The notes beneath the pieces were generated by a model. It was not told where the DNA came from. It searched no databases and saw nothing but the letters and a program-made list of their open reading frames with translations. DNA of 35,462 bases from Rikenella microfusus. Lineage in GTDB: Bacteria; Bacteroidota; Bacteroidia; Bacteroidales; DYQK01. Of this stretch, positions 22,763 through 29,420 are shown piece by piece. Numbering within the stretch: the first letter of the stretch is position 1; each line of letters opens with the position of its first letter. The DNA lies in assembly GCA_020719385.1 (NCBI GenBank), contig DYQK01000025.1, positions 1 to 35,462 of the forward strand, given 5' to 3'. Made by a program: the position numbers and the translations under genes.

Positions 22763-24157
22763 TTAATGATGAGCAGAATCGTCTTTGTGTTGGTTTAATT
22801 CTTTGTTTTGTTGCCCCAAATTTTTTCCTAACGCTTCTCTCATTTTTGTATCTGCCTCGGTGTTTACCATTTGATGATATTCGTGAATCGAAAGTTTGCC
22901 GTCTAAGAATGCTGCTGCGATGGCTTTTTGCACTTCTCTTTCTGCTTTTATAAACTCTGCTTTTGCCATTTCGGCTTCGGCTTTTGCTCGTTCGCGTTTC
23001 AATTCGGCGTGAATATCTTTTCCGATAACAATATCTGAAACATCAATGGAAAGAATTCTAAAACCTGACCCCTCGTCAAGATTGCGTTTCTCTACTCTGT
23101 CGGCGAGTTCATACGGACTTTCCAAAACTTGATAATGAGTGTTTGTTAAACCAATTTCTGTGATAATTCCTTCGTTTACTTTTGCAGAAACCGTATCATA
23201 ACTCAAACCGCCAATGATACTTCGCAGCTGTGCGCGCAAAGTAAGTTTTACCTTCATTGTTAGCTGAATTCCGTCTCTTGCATAACCTGAAACGCCGCCG
23301 GTTTCGACAACTTTTGCGTCAATACAAGAGTTAACTGATTTTGTTACGTCATAACCTGCGAGGTCAATGGCGGCAATATCTTTGAATGTGATTTCTTCGA
23401 GATTCGCTTTTTTCGCAGCAATGTATGCCTTGAGGGCTTCTTCGAAATGTCCGCCTGAGGCATAATGTTCGCGTAATTCGTCCAATGAAATGTCAAATTC
23501 GGAGTTCTGAGCGGCAATTTTTGCTTTGATTAAACGTTCAACATCTAATTTTGCAAGATGATAACTGCACAAAGATTGAAAATCGGTGATAATTTTCGCA
23601 TTCTTCGCCATAACTAAGGTGCTTGCCACTTTATCAACATCAACATTCGCAAGAGATTGCTTCGCAATTTGGTCTAATGTTACATCAATTCCAGCATTTT
23701 TCACAACAATTAAGTCATTTACAACTTTGTCCACATCAACGCCTGCCAAATGATATTTTCCCAAATCAGAAATATCAAGTTCTATGCCTGCGTTTTTTGC
23801 TTTGATGACTAATTTTGTCACTAATGTTCTTGGAATGCCTTTCCATCGTAGAAAAATTAATTTTATCCACGAGATTCGTATTCCCGACAACCAAGCGGAA
23901 TACCACAATCGAAGCGGCACCATAATAGTAAAGAACAAAACTGTTCCGCCGCCGAAGATTATCGCAGCGAGAATGACCAAGATGGTTTGCCAAATCGGTA
24001 AACCGCTGCTTTCGGTTGTTTGTTGCTGATTTTGTACTTCTTCGACACGATTATCAACGTTAGTTGCCTTCTCGTCATCGAAAGTGATGCTGCAATTTGA
24101 TAACGAAAAGAAAATAAAAAGTGCGAAGAGTACAAATAAAATATATTTTAGTTTCAT
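22763..24157 (-). CDS. FloA-like flotillin (SPFH) with five helical repeats
   Basis: 464 residues, against ~330 in Bacillus FloA. It starts with a signal-like segment ending SLSNC (possible lipobox, Cys22), then a strong membrane segment (~56-80). Residues 119-280 hold five ~32-residue repeats built on K-NAGI-x-h-(T/S)-hDpL-x-x-(H/S)-x-LA-x-hDVDKVV-x-x-LI-x-A. Canonical FloA has about two such units here. The SPFH-type domain follows (~281-400: VETGGVSGYARDGIQLTMKV, GFRILSIDVSDIVIGKDI), then a charged Ala/Glu/Lys coiled coil and a short tail with EADTKMREALG, a FloA hallmark. Flotillins oligomerise on the inner membrane in functional microdomains. It starts 1 nt after the stop of the larger paralogue. 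Confidence 0.88.
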   Translation of the reverse strand: MKLKYILFVLFALFIFFSLSNCSITFDDEKATNVDNRVEEVQNQQQTTESSGLPIWQTILVILAAIIFGGGTVLFFTIMVPLRLWYSAWLSGIRISWIKLIFLRWKGIPRTLVTKLVIKAKNAGIELDISDLGKYHLAGVDVDKVVNDLIVVKNAGIDVTLDQIAKQSLANVDVDKVASTLVMAKNAKIITDFQSLCSYHLAKLDVERLIKAKIAAQNSEFDISLDELREHYASGGHFEEALKAYIAAKKANLEEITFKDIAAIDLAGYDVTKSVNSCIDAKVVETGGVSGYARDGIQLTMKVKLTLRAQLRSIIGGLSYDTVSAKVNEGIITEIGLTNTHYQVLESPYELADRVEKRNLDEGSGFRILSIDVSDIVIGKDIHAELKRERAKAEAEMAKAEFIKAEREVQKAIAAAFLDGKLSIHEYHQMVNTEADTKMREALGKNLGQQNKELNQHKDDSAHH

Positions 24158-24158
24158 T

Positions 24159-26036
24159 TTAATGATTTTTTTCTTCTGTTTTGTAAATGTTACTTTTGTG
24201 ATATTCGTTCAAATTCGAAAGTGTGCCTTTGGTAAAACCCTCTGCCATTGCTTTTTGTATTGACGCCTCGGCTTCAATAATCTCTGCTTCTGCTTTAGTT
24301 TTCATTCGCTCAGCTTCTGCTTTTGAAAGAACTTCCTCAATCTTAGCGGTGCGTGCATCAGCAATTTCAATATCAGGAATATTGACATCTAAGATTTCAT
24401 AAAAACTGTTGTTGTTCAACTCTCGTTGTTTTGCGTTAAATTGTTTAACTTCCTCTTCCATCGAAAAACGGTCTTTCTGACTATTTAACGGCATTTCTGT
24501 CTGACCGAGAAGTTTTTTTAACACATTTTTTGCAATTTTTTCGAGATTTTTCAACACATCACCATAACCCTCGCATCTCTCTATTTCAGAAATAAGTGCC
24601 TCGTTGGTACGTTCAGCAAGAACATCCTCGCGCGTACCCTTCGAATATTGCTCGATTTTCTCGCGAACCGTAACGTGAATTTTGGGAATAATCCCGATTC
24701 CATCTTTCGAGACAACAACAATTTTCCTCGACAACTCTATAACTCGTTGATTTAAACTTCGATTCACAAAATCCTCTGGTTTTTGCTCCGTTTTAATGAT
24801 GTGTGCCGCAAGTCCGAAAGGAAGTTTTAAACCCTGACTTTTTGCCAATTCCATTAAACCTAACACTCGAAGACCGTCTCCGCCGTTGAGAAAATGATTG
24901 TCCAAATCGTCAATACTCACTCCAAAATCTTTGTTGATATTCAACGACTTACGTGCTTTTGTGTATTTTTCAGGGTTGACATTTGCCAAACACAACGATT
25001 TTAACTCCATCAAAGTTATCCCCAAATTCATTTTTTTCGAAACAATTAAGGCTTCAATAATTTGATAAGGCTCGTCTGAATTCCTAAAATGCTCCAAAAG
25101 TTCCGACAATTTAACTTCAATTCCTGCTATTTTAGCCCGAATCAAATGAGAAACTAATTTTTCAACATCTTTTCCTGCAATATAATGCTGAATTAACTCG
25201 TTTTGTGGAATTCCTAAACCTGCTTTTTCCGAATTTAACAACGCATTGACAATTTTTTCAATGTCTAAATCGGGATATTTATACACTCGCAAAACGTCCT
25301 GCGAGATAGGAACACCTGCATTTTTCGCATTCGACATAACATTGATAAACTTCTCAACATCAGACTTATCTGCGTATAAATCAATGAGTTGCGAACCTGT
25401 TACGTGTAAAGTATTGGGTTTTGTTTTTGTTACTTCATCTTTCTTTTCGAGAAGCCCGATAATTTGAGTACGCTCAACAACGTCAAGTACTTTTTTCATT
25501 TCAGAAACATCCAAACCGCAGTTAAGAAGTTTCATTGGGTCAATTTCATAAGACTTCGCCCTTTGCATCGTTGCGGCTAAACCTGATATGTCTTTTCCAG
25601 ATTCCAATTGTGCCATCAAAATAATGTTACCTGCTTTTACGCTCGATTCTTTCAAAATTACCCATACACTTACGAAATCGACAGGATTTACAAAAGCAGA
25701 AACATCAATAAACTCAGCAATTGAACATTTTAAATCATTTCGTTGTGCAATAAAATATGCAGTCCCAATAGGCAAAACCGAACCACCTTTTTCAGCAAAA
25801 GAAATTAACTTTTTTAATTCTAATTCAGGAATAACAATTCCTTCTTCTTGTGCTTTTTCAAGAACTTTTTCCAAATCTTTTGCGTGAGACCCCGTGTTGA
25901 TGCGATACGCAGTTGAAAAGGGAACACCAAGTTTTTGAGAATTCTCATACACTTTTTTGGGAGAATGCTTCGAGTAAAGCAACAAAATTACTCCGACAGC
26001 CAAAAATAATAAAACAGAAACGACAACTATTTCCAT
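24159..26036 (-). CDS. Divergent FloA-like flotillin with long helical-repeat array
   Basis: 625 residues. One N-terminal membrane segment (~3-21). Residues ~30-430 can be parsed into roughly eleven or twelve ~32-residue units of the same kind as in the partner gene; the clearest are NAGVPISQDVLRVYKY..., KAGLGIPQNELIQHYIAG... and IAGIEVKLSELLEHF..., each ending in a DVEKLV-type helix. Then a divergent SPFH-like domain (~435-570: VVVSKDGIGIIPKIHVTVRE ... YEILDVNIPDIEIADARTAK) with an insert around 505-545, and an Ala/Glu/Lys coiled coil. The C-terminal tail resembles that of FloA (SIQKAMAEGFTKGTLSNLNEY). It is first in a two-gene operon. Probably partners with the shorter paralogue at the inner membrane; inferred, not shown. 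Confidence 0.8.
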   Translation of the reverse strand: MEIVVVSVLLFLAVGVILLLYSKHSPKKVYENSQKLGVPFSTAYRINTGSHAKDLEKVLEKAQEEGIVIPELELKKLISFAEKGGSVLPIGTAYFIAQRNDLKCSIAEFIDVSAFVNPVDFVSVWVILKESSVKAGNIILMAQLESGKDISGLAATMQRAKSYEIDPMKLLNCGLDVSEMKKVLDVVERTQIIGLLEKKDEVTKTKPNTLHVTGSQLIDLYADKSDVEKFINVMSNAKNAGVPISQDVLRVYKYPDLDIEKIVNALLNSEKAGLGIPQNELIQHYIAGKDVEKLVSHLIRAKIAGIEVKLSELLEHFRNSDEPYQIIEALIVSKKMNLGITLMELKSLCLANVNPEKYTKARKSLNINKDFGVSIDDLDNHFLNGGDGLRVLGLMELAKSQGLKLPFGLAAHIIKTEQKPEDFVNRSLNQRVIELSRKIVVVSKDGIGIIPKIHVTVREKIEQYSKGTREDVLAERTNEALISEIERCEGYGDVLKNLEKIAKNVLKKLLGQTEMPLNSQKDRFSMEEEVKQFNAKQRELNNNSFYEILDVNIPDIEIADARTAKIEEVLSKAEAERMKTKAEAEIIEAEASIQKAMAEGFTKGTLSNLNEYHKSNIYKTEEKNH

Positions 26037-26089
26037 AACAATTTTTTTAAACGAATGTTAAAATTTATATAAAATTTAAAATCAAGCGG

Positions 26090-26097
26090 CAAATTTA
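26090..26097 (-). promoter_or_regulatory. -7 box TAAATTTG for the flotillin-like operon
   Basis: An exact TAnnTTTG on the minus strand, 53 bp before ATG 26036. No clear -33 box. Confidence 0.45.
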
Positions 26098-26201
26098 TAC
26101 ATTTTATCTTAATAAAAAAATGTAAACTTGTCTTTTTTTGCAAATTTTTCAGAAAAATGTGAAAATTTTTTCAGAAAAACGTAAAATTTAGATTTTTTTT
26201 T

Positions 26202-26209
26202 TAATTTTG
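26202..26209 (+). promoter_or_regulatory. -7 box TAATTTTG for the epimerase gene
   Basis: An exact TAnnTTTG, 29 bp before ATG 26239. The -33 region is T-rich but has no TTTG at the right distance. Confidence 0.5.
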
Positions 26210-26238
26210 CCTCAAAATTTTCATAAAAACATTTTTAT

Positions 26239-26640
26239 ATGACTCCAACTCACATTGAACACATCGGAATTGCTGTAAAAAATTTAGACGAGAGTATTCG
26301 TTATTACGAGAATATTCTGGGTTTAAAATGTTACTCCATCGAGGAAGTTGCTGACCAAAAAGTACGAACAGCGTTTTTTATGGTCGGGCAAACGAAAATC
26401 GAATTGCTTGAATCTACCGACCCTGAGGGACCAATAGGAAAATTTATCGAGAAAAAAGGCGAGGGAATACATCATATTGCGTTTGCAATGTCTGACGTAG
26501 CCGCTGCTTTGAAAGATGCCGAGAGCAACGGCGTTCAACTAATTGACAAAGCACCTCGCAAAGGAGCAGAGGGTTTACAAATTGGTTTTCTCCACCCAAA
26601 ATCGACTTTCGGCGTTTTGACCGAATTTTGCAGCAAATAA
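26239..26640 (+). CDS. mce: Methylmalonyl-CoA epimerase
   Basis: 133 residues, the normal size for this glyoxalase/VOC-fold metalloenzyme. It interconverts (R)- and (S)-methylmalonyl-CoA in the cytoplasm, linking methylmalonyl-CoA mutase to propionate formation or breakdown. Visible: HIEHIGIAVKNLDESIRYYE at the start (H8 a likely metal ligand), KIELLESTDPEGPIGKFIEK, GEGIHHIAF (H78/H79) and the end FGVLTEF (E129 a likely metal ligand and catalytic residue). Mutase and carboxylase genes are not next to it. It has its own -7 box and a strong terminator. The call is secure. Confidence 0.95.
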   Translation: MTPTHIEHIGIAVKNLDESIRYYENILGLKCYSIEEVADQKVRTAFFMVGQTKIELLESTDPEGPIGKFIEKKGEGIHHIAFAMSDVAAALKDAESNGVQLIDKAPRKGAEGLQIGFLHPKSTFGVLTEFCSK

Positions 26641-26654
26641 ATAACAAAATTCCA

Positions 26655-26690
26655 AACGAATGTCATTTTTTGAGAGAAATGACATTCGTT
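26655..26690. terminator. Bidirectional intrinsic terminator
   Basis: A perfect 14-bp stem, AACGAATGTCATTT (26655-26668) with AAATGACATTCGTT (26677-26690), and an 8-nt loop. It lies between the convergent epimerase and membrane-protein genes, with T-rich bases on either strand. Confidence 0.85.
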
Positions 26691-26738
26691 TTCTCAAAAT
26701 ATTTAATCTCTAACCCACGACTAAAGTTGCGGAAAACG

Positions 26739-27248
26739 TTACAATAAATTTTGAGTTTTCAAATCTAAGATTCGCTTCATTAAATCTGACTTAATTGCTG
26801 TCTCGACTGAGGCAAAAATCTGTTTCTCGTCTTCAACATTTAAACGTTTTGGTGAGTTATTATCTTTTTTTTTAAACATTGCTTCGGTTAATTGCGGCAA
26901 ACCTGTCAAAAATCGAGTTTGATAATTCATCTCAACACTTGAATATATCGATGCGTTAATACAAGAGATTAACCCTTCGATGTGCGGCTTGAGAACAGTT
27001 AAAACTTCTTGAGAAATACTTTTCTCTTGAAAATCGAGATTATCATTTTTCAAAATGTCGTAAGTAATTCGTTTTTGCACAAAATTTTCGTACAAAATAT
27101 CCATTTCAGCGATAATTTTTGCTGCTTTTTCTCCCCAGCCTTTCGTTCCATGATATGCAAAAATCAAAACTATAACGGTGAGGAAAAATAAAATTCCGAC
27201 AATAATTATCCACGTTGGTAGAAAAGGTGCTGATTCCATAAAATTCAT
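26739..27248 (-). CDS. Single-pass membrane protein of unknown function
   Basis: 169 residues with one hydrophobic helix (about 12-32: TWIIIVGILFFLTVIVLIFAY) and a charged helical remainder (~35-169), probably cytoplasmic. No known motif is recognised. The ATG overlaps the stop of the upstream PKD lipoprotein gene (ATGA overlap, 27245-27248), so translation is probably coupled and the two products may act together; a second in-frame ATG lies three codons later. The C-terminal part (LNVEDEKQIFASVETAIKSD) is amphipathic. Ends before a bidirectional terminator. Confidence 0.72.
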   Translation of the reverse strand: MNFMESAPFLPTWIIIVGILFFLTVIVLIFAYHGTKGWGEKAAKIIAEMDILYENFVQKRITYDILKNDNLDFQEKSISQEVLTVLKPHIEGLISCINASIYSSVEMNYQTRFLTGLPQLTEAMFKKKDNNSPKRLNVEDEKQIFASVETAIKSDLMKRILDLKTQNLL

Positions 27249-28216
27249 TTTGCATTTGATTTATATTCGAAAAAAATGGTGGCAGAAAAACCCCTTTGCG
27301 AATCGTTTTTCGTAATAGATTCGGGATAATGCTTGTCTCTCAACTCGCTGACAGAGAATTGAAATTCCCAAATTGGTTCGAAACGAGAATCTAAATCATA
27401 AATTTCGAAGCTCAAAATGCCTTGCGAGAAATCGCCGTTAAAGAAAAATAATTCTCTATCAAAAATAAACGAAGTGGGAAATTCTTTTACATCTTTAATA
27501 ACTTCGCTTTCACCCTCGTGATGACCGTCAAAATGTACTTCGCTGTACAAATTTTTGTGCAAAAACTCTTGCGTGAGAGAAACTTTCATACTTTTGACAA
27601 TAATTTCTGTCGGTGCGGCGTGAACTTCGATGGGAATCGAATATTTCGCAGTGTCTCCTGAACAAATTGCGTTTAAAATTACGTTAAAAATTCCTGCTTT
27701 TGTGAATTTATGTGTTGGAGAAAATTCTTTTACTCCACTTCCGTCTCCGAAATTCCAAAAATAATCCGAAGCACGTTCAGTTTTGTTGATAAATTTGACT
27801 TCAGCAGGAACGTAATAATTGTTTTCTGCAAATTGTACCTGAAATTTTGGGTTTATCGGCAAATTATTTCGCAAATCGATGATTAAACTTTTTCTGTCTT
27901 GTGCATTTTTGTACGAGGCAGTAAGCACAACGGTATAAAGTCCGTTTTTTGCGAAGCTGTGTAATGCGTCTTTTTCGTTGGAAATTGATGTTGTGTCGCC
28001 GAAGTTCCAAGAATATTTTACATTACTCTCGCTTGTGTTTTGTGTTTCGATTTTTGCCCGAAATGTCGTGATAAATGGCGGTTTACAACTGCTTTTTATT
28101 GTATCAAAACTGACAGAGAGAATTTTCACTTTGGGGTCACACAAATCGCAACCAATCATAATTGTTCCAAGCAAAAAAACGGTGATAAGAATTGTAAAAA
28201 TTTTTATTTTTGACAT
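27245..28216 (-). CDS. Lipoprotein with two PKD domains
   Basis: 323 residues from ATG 28216, chosen because it begins a lipoprotein signal (MSKIKIFTILITVFLL, lipobox MIGC); the frame is open 15 codons upstream. Two PKD repeats are evident: KYSWNFGDTTS ... HSFAKNGLYTVVLTA (~60-105) and DYFWNFGDGSG ... HKFTKAGIFNVILNA (~145-190). PKD modules are extracellular beta-sandwiches used as spacers or for binding glycans or proteins. The C-terminal ~120 residues form a further beta-rich domain (ILSFEIYDLDSRFEPIWEFQ) without a name. It is followed, with a 4-nt overlap, by the membrane protein gene. No consensus promoter found; a near match with a 3-nt spacer (TAAACTTTG) is at 28259-28267. Confidence 0.8.
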   Translation of the reverse strand: MSKIKIFTILITVFLLGTIMIGCDLCDPKVKILSVSFDTIKSSCKPPFITTFRAKIETQNTSESNVKYSWNFGDTTSISNEKDALHSFAKNGLYTVVLTASYKNAQDRKSLIIDLRNNLPINPKFQVQFAENNYYVPAEVKFINKTERASDYFWNFGDGSGVKEFSPTHKFTKAGIFNVILNAICSGDTAKYSIPIEVHAAPTEIIVKSMKVSLTQEFLHKNLYSEVHFDGHHEGESEVIKDVKEFPTSFIFDRELFFFNGDFSQGILSFEIYDLDSRFEPIWEFQFSVSELRDKHYPESITKNDSQRGFSATIFFEYKSNAK

Positions 28217-28310
28217 AATTTTGTGATTTTTTTGTGAAAAAAATTTAATTTTTTGCGACAAAGTTTATATTTTTTTTTGAGAAAACAAAATTTTTATAAA
28301 AATTCTATAT

Positions 28311-28492
28311 TTTTTTTGAGAAATTTTATGGAAAAAGAAAAAAATTGAGTCATAAAAGTGTATGATGTTGATTTTTTTATTTTCGTTGTCTCGAAAAAAT
28401 TTTTACATTTTTTTGAGAAATTTTATGGAAAAAGAAAAAAATTGAGTCATAAAAGTGTATGATATTGATTTTTTTATTTTCGTTGTCTCGAA
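28311..28492. repeat. Tandem direct repeat, 85 bp x 2 (97-bp period)
   Basis: 28311-28395 and 28408-28492 are identical over 85 bp except one base (G at 28366, A at 28463), separated by 12 bp. Each copy includes ATTGAGTCATAAAAGTGTAT and ends CGTTGTCTCGAA. They lie in a 390-bp gene-free stretch between the divergent PKD-lipoprotein and CHAP genes. No open frame or hairpin explains them. Confidence 0.92.
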
Positions 28493-28508
28493 TTTTTTTT
28501 TTGAGAAT

Positions 28509-28643
28509 AAAATTATTGTTTGTTGTAAAAGACAAAAACTGTCAATAATTTAAACTTAAATTTTTTTGCTTTATTGCAGTTGTAAGGCGTTTTAATTCAA
28601 GGCATTATGAAGAATGTACAATGTTTCTCGCAAAAATTGTTTG
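28509..28643 (+). repeat. 135-bp leader cassette, copy A (upstream region plus first 12 codons of the CHAP gene)
   Basis: Matches 29286-29420 at a constant offset of 777 bp with about five mismatches. It covers ~98 bp before the ATG and the start of the signal peptide. It contains an inverted repeat ATTATTG (28512-28518)/CAATAAT (28543-28549) with an inner GACA-N5-TGTC (28531-28543), identical in both copies and a candidate operator or RNA hairpin. No exact TAnnTTTG is present; the nearest is TA followed by a long T-run and G (TTTTTTTG at 28561-28568). Confidence 0.9.
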
Positions 28644-29113
28644 TAATGTTGATGGCAATGATTTTTGCTATCAGTGCAGCAAAAGCACAAGCAGACGAAA
28701 AAGAAGTTGATGAAAAAGGCAATTGTCAATGTGTTGCGTATGTAAAAAAACGTTACACGATTGTTGGTGGAGTCGGAGCAAATGGCGGAGCGAAGGATTA
28801 TGGCCCCATATTAACCAATTCTACGAATGGTTTTCAAGTAGTTGCCGAACCACAAAACAAAGATATTGCTGTAATGCAACCTTGTTTTCCTGGTTCGCAC
28901 AAAGTTTATGGACATATTGCTTTAGTTGGAAAAGTTACAAAAAACAGCAACGGCACCATTACGGTTGTACTTTACGGAGCAAATCAAGGAGGAAATATGT
29001 ATTCTGAATGTGGATGTTCGAATGTTTCCTCGTGGAAGATTACCGTTAACAACAGCAATAAAAATTGCATAAAGTTTTATAGAAATTTGTCGAAATATCA
29101 TTCATGCGATTAA
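28607..29113 (+). CDS. Secreted CHAP-domain (cysteine amidase/peptidase) protein
   Basis: 168 residues. Signal peptide MKNVQCFSQKLFVMLMAMIF to AKAQ. The mature part fits a small CHAP domain: CQCVAYVKKR (C42 the likely nucleophile, matching the C-T-x-Y-V pattern), and VYGHIALVGKV (H103) followed by ITVVLYGANQGGN. CHAP enzymes cut peptidoglycan amide or cross-bridge bonds. Seven further cysteines in the mature chain (C40, C93 and five between residues ~125 and 167) suggest disulfides. The first 12 codons and ~98 bp upstream are near-identical to those of the T9SS cargo gene at 29384. There is no T9SS sorting domain, so it may remain in the periplasm. Family call likely but not certain. Confidence 0.78.
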   Translation: MKNVQCFSQKLFVMLMAMIFAISAAKAQADEKEVDEKGNCQCVAYVKKRYTIVGGVGANGGAKDYGPILTNSTNGFQVVAEPQNKDIAVMQPCFPGSHKVYGHIALVGKVTKNSNGTITVVLYGANQGGNMYSECGCSNVSSWKITVNNSNKNCIKFYRNLSKYHSCD

Positions 29114-29117
29114 AAAG

Positions 29118-29220
29118 TGAAATTTTTTTCGAAAAAAAATCAAAATTTTTATGGAATTTTTCTTTTTTCGAGTCTTATAATTGAGAAATGAAATTTTTTC
29201 GAAAAAAAATCAAAATTTTT
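29118..29220. repeat. 33-bp direct repeat pair containing a palindrome
   Basis: 29118-29150 and 29189-29220 share TGAAAT, a T-run, CG, an A-run, TCAAAATTTTT, differing by one T. Each contains the palindrome TTTTTTCGAAAAAA. They follow the CHAP gene and precede leader copy B; they might act as weak terminators. No gene in the 29114-29383 gap. Confidence 0.75.
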
Positions 29221-29285
29221 TTGCAAAAATGTATTTTGTATTGAAAATTTTATTTTCTTTGTACCGCAATTTTTTTGAAAGAATC

Positions 29286-29420
29286 AAAATTATTGTTTGT
29301 TGTAAAAGACAAAAACTGTCAATAATTTAAACTTAAATTTTTTTGCTTTATTGCAGTTATAGAGCGTTTTAATTCAAGGCATTATGAAGGATATACAATG
29401 TTTCTCGCAAAAATTGTTTG
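29286..29420 (+). repeat. 135-bp leader cassette, copy B (upstream region plus first 12 codons of the T9SS cargo gene)
   Basis: The second copy of the cassette at 28509-28643. The inverted repeat ATTATTG/CAATAAT is at 29289-29295 and 29320-29326. Differences are clustered around GTTATAGAG (copy A GTTGTAAGG) and codons 3-4. Identity stops abruptly inside the signal peptide. Confidence 0.9.

Noticed and set aside
28311-29420. CRISPR array or phage remnant
   Set aside because: The repeats are too long, too few and not interleaved with unique spacers; no cas, phage or transposase gene is nearby.
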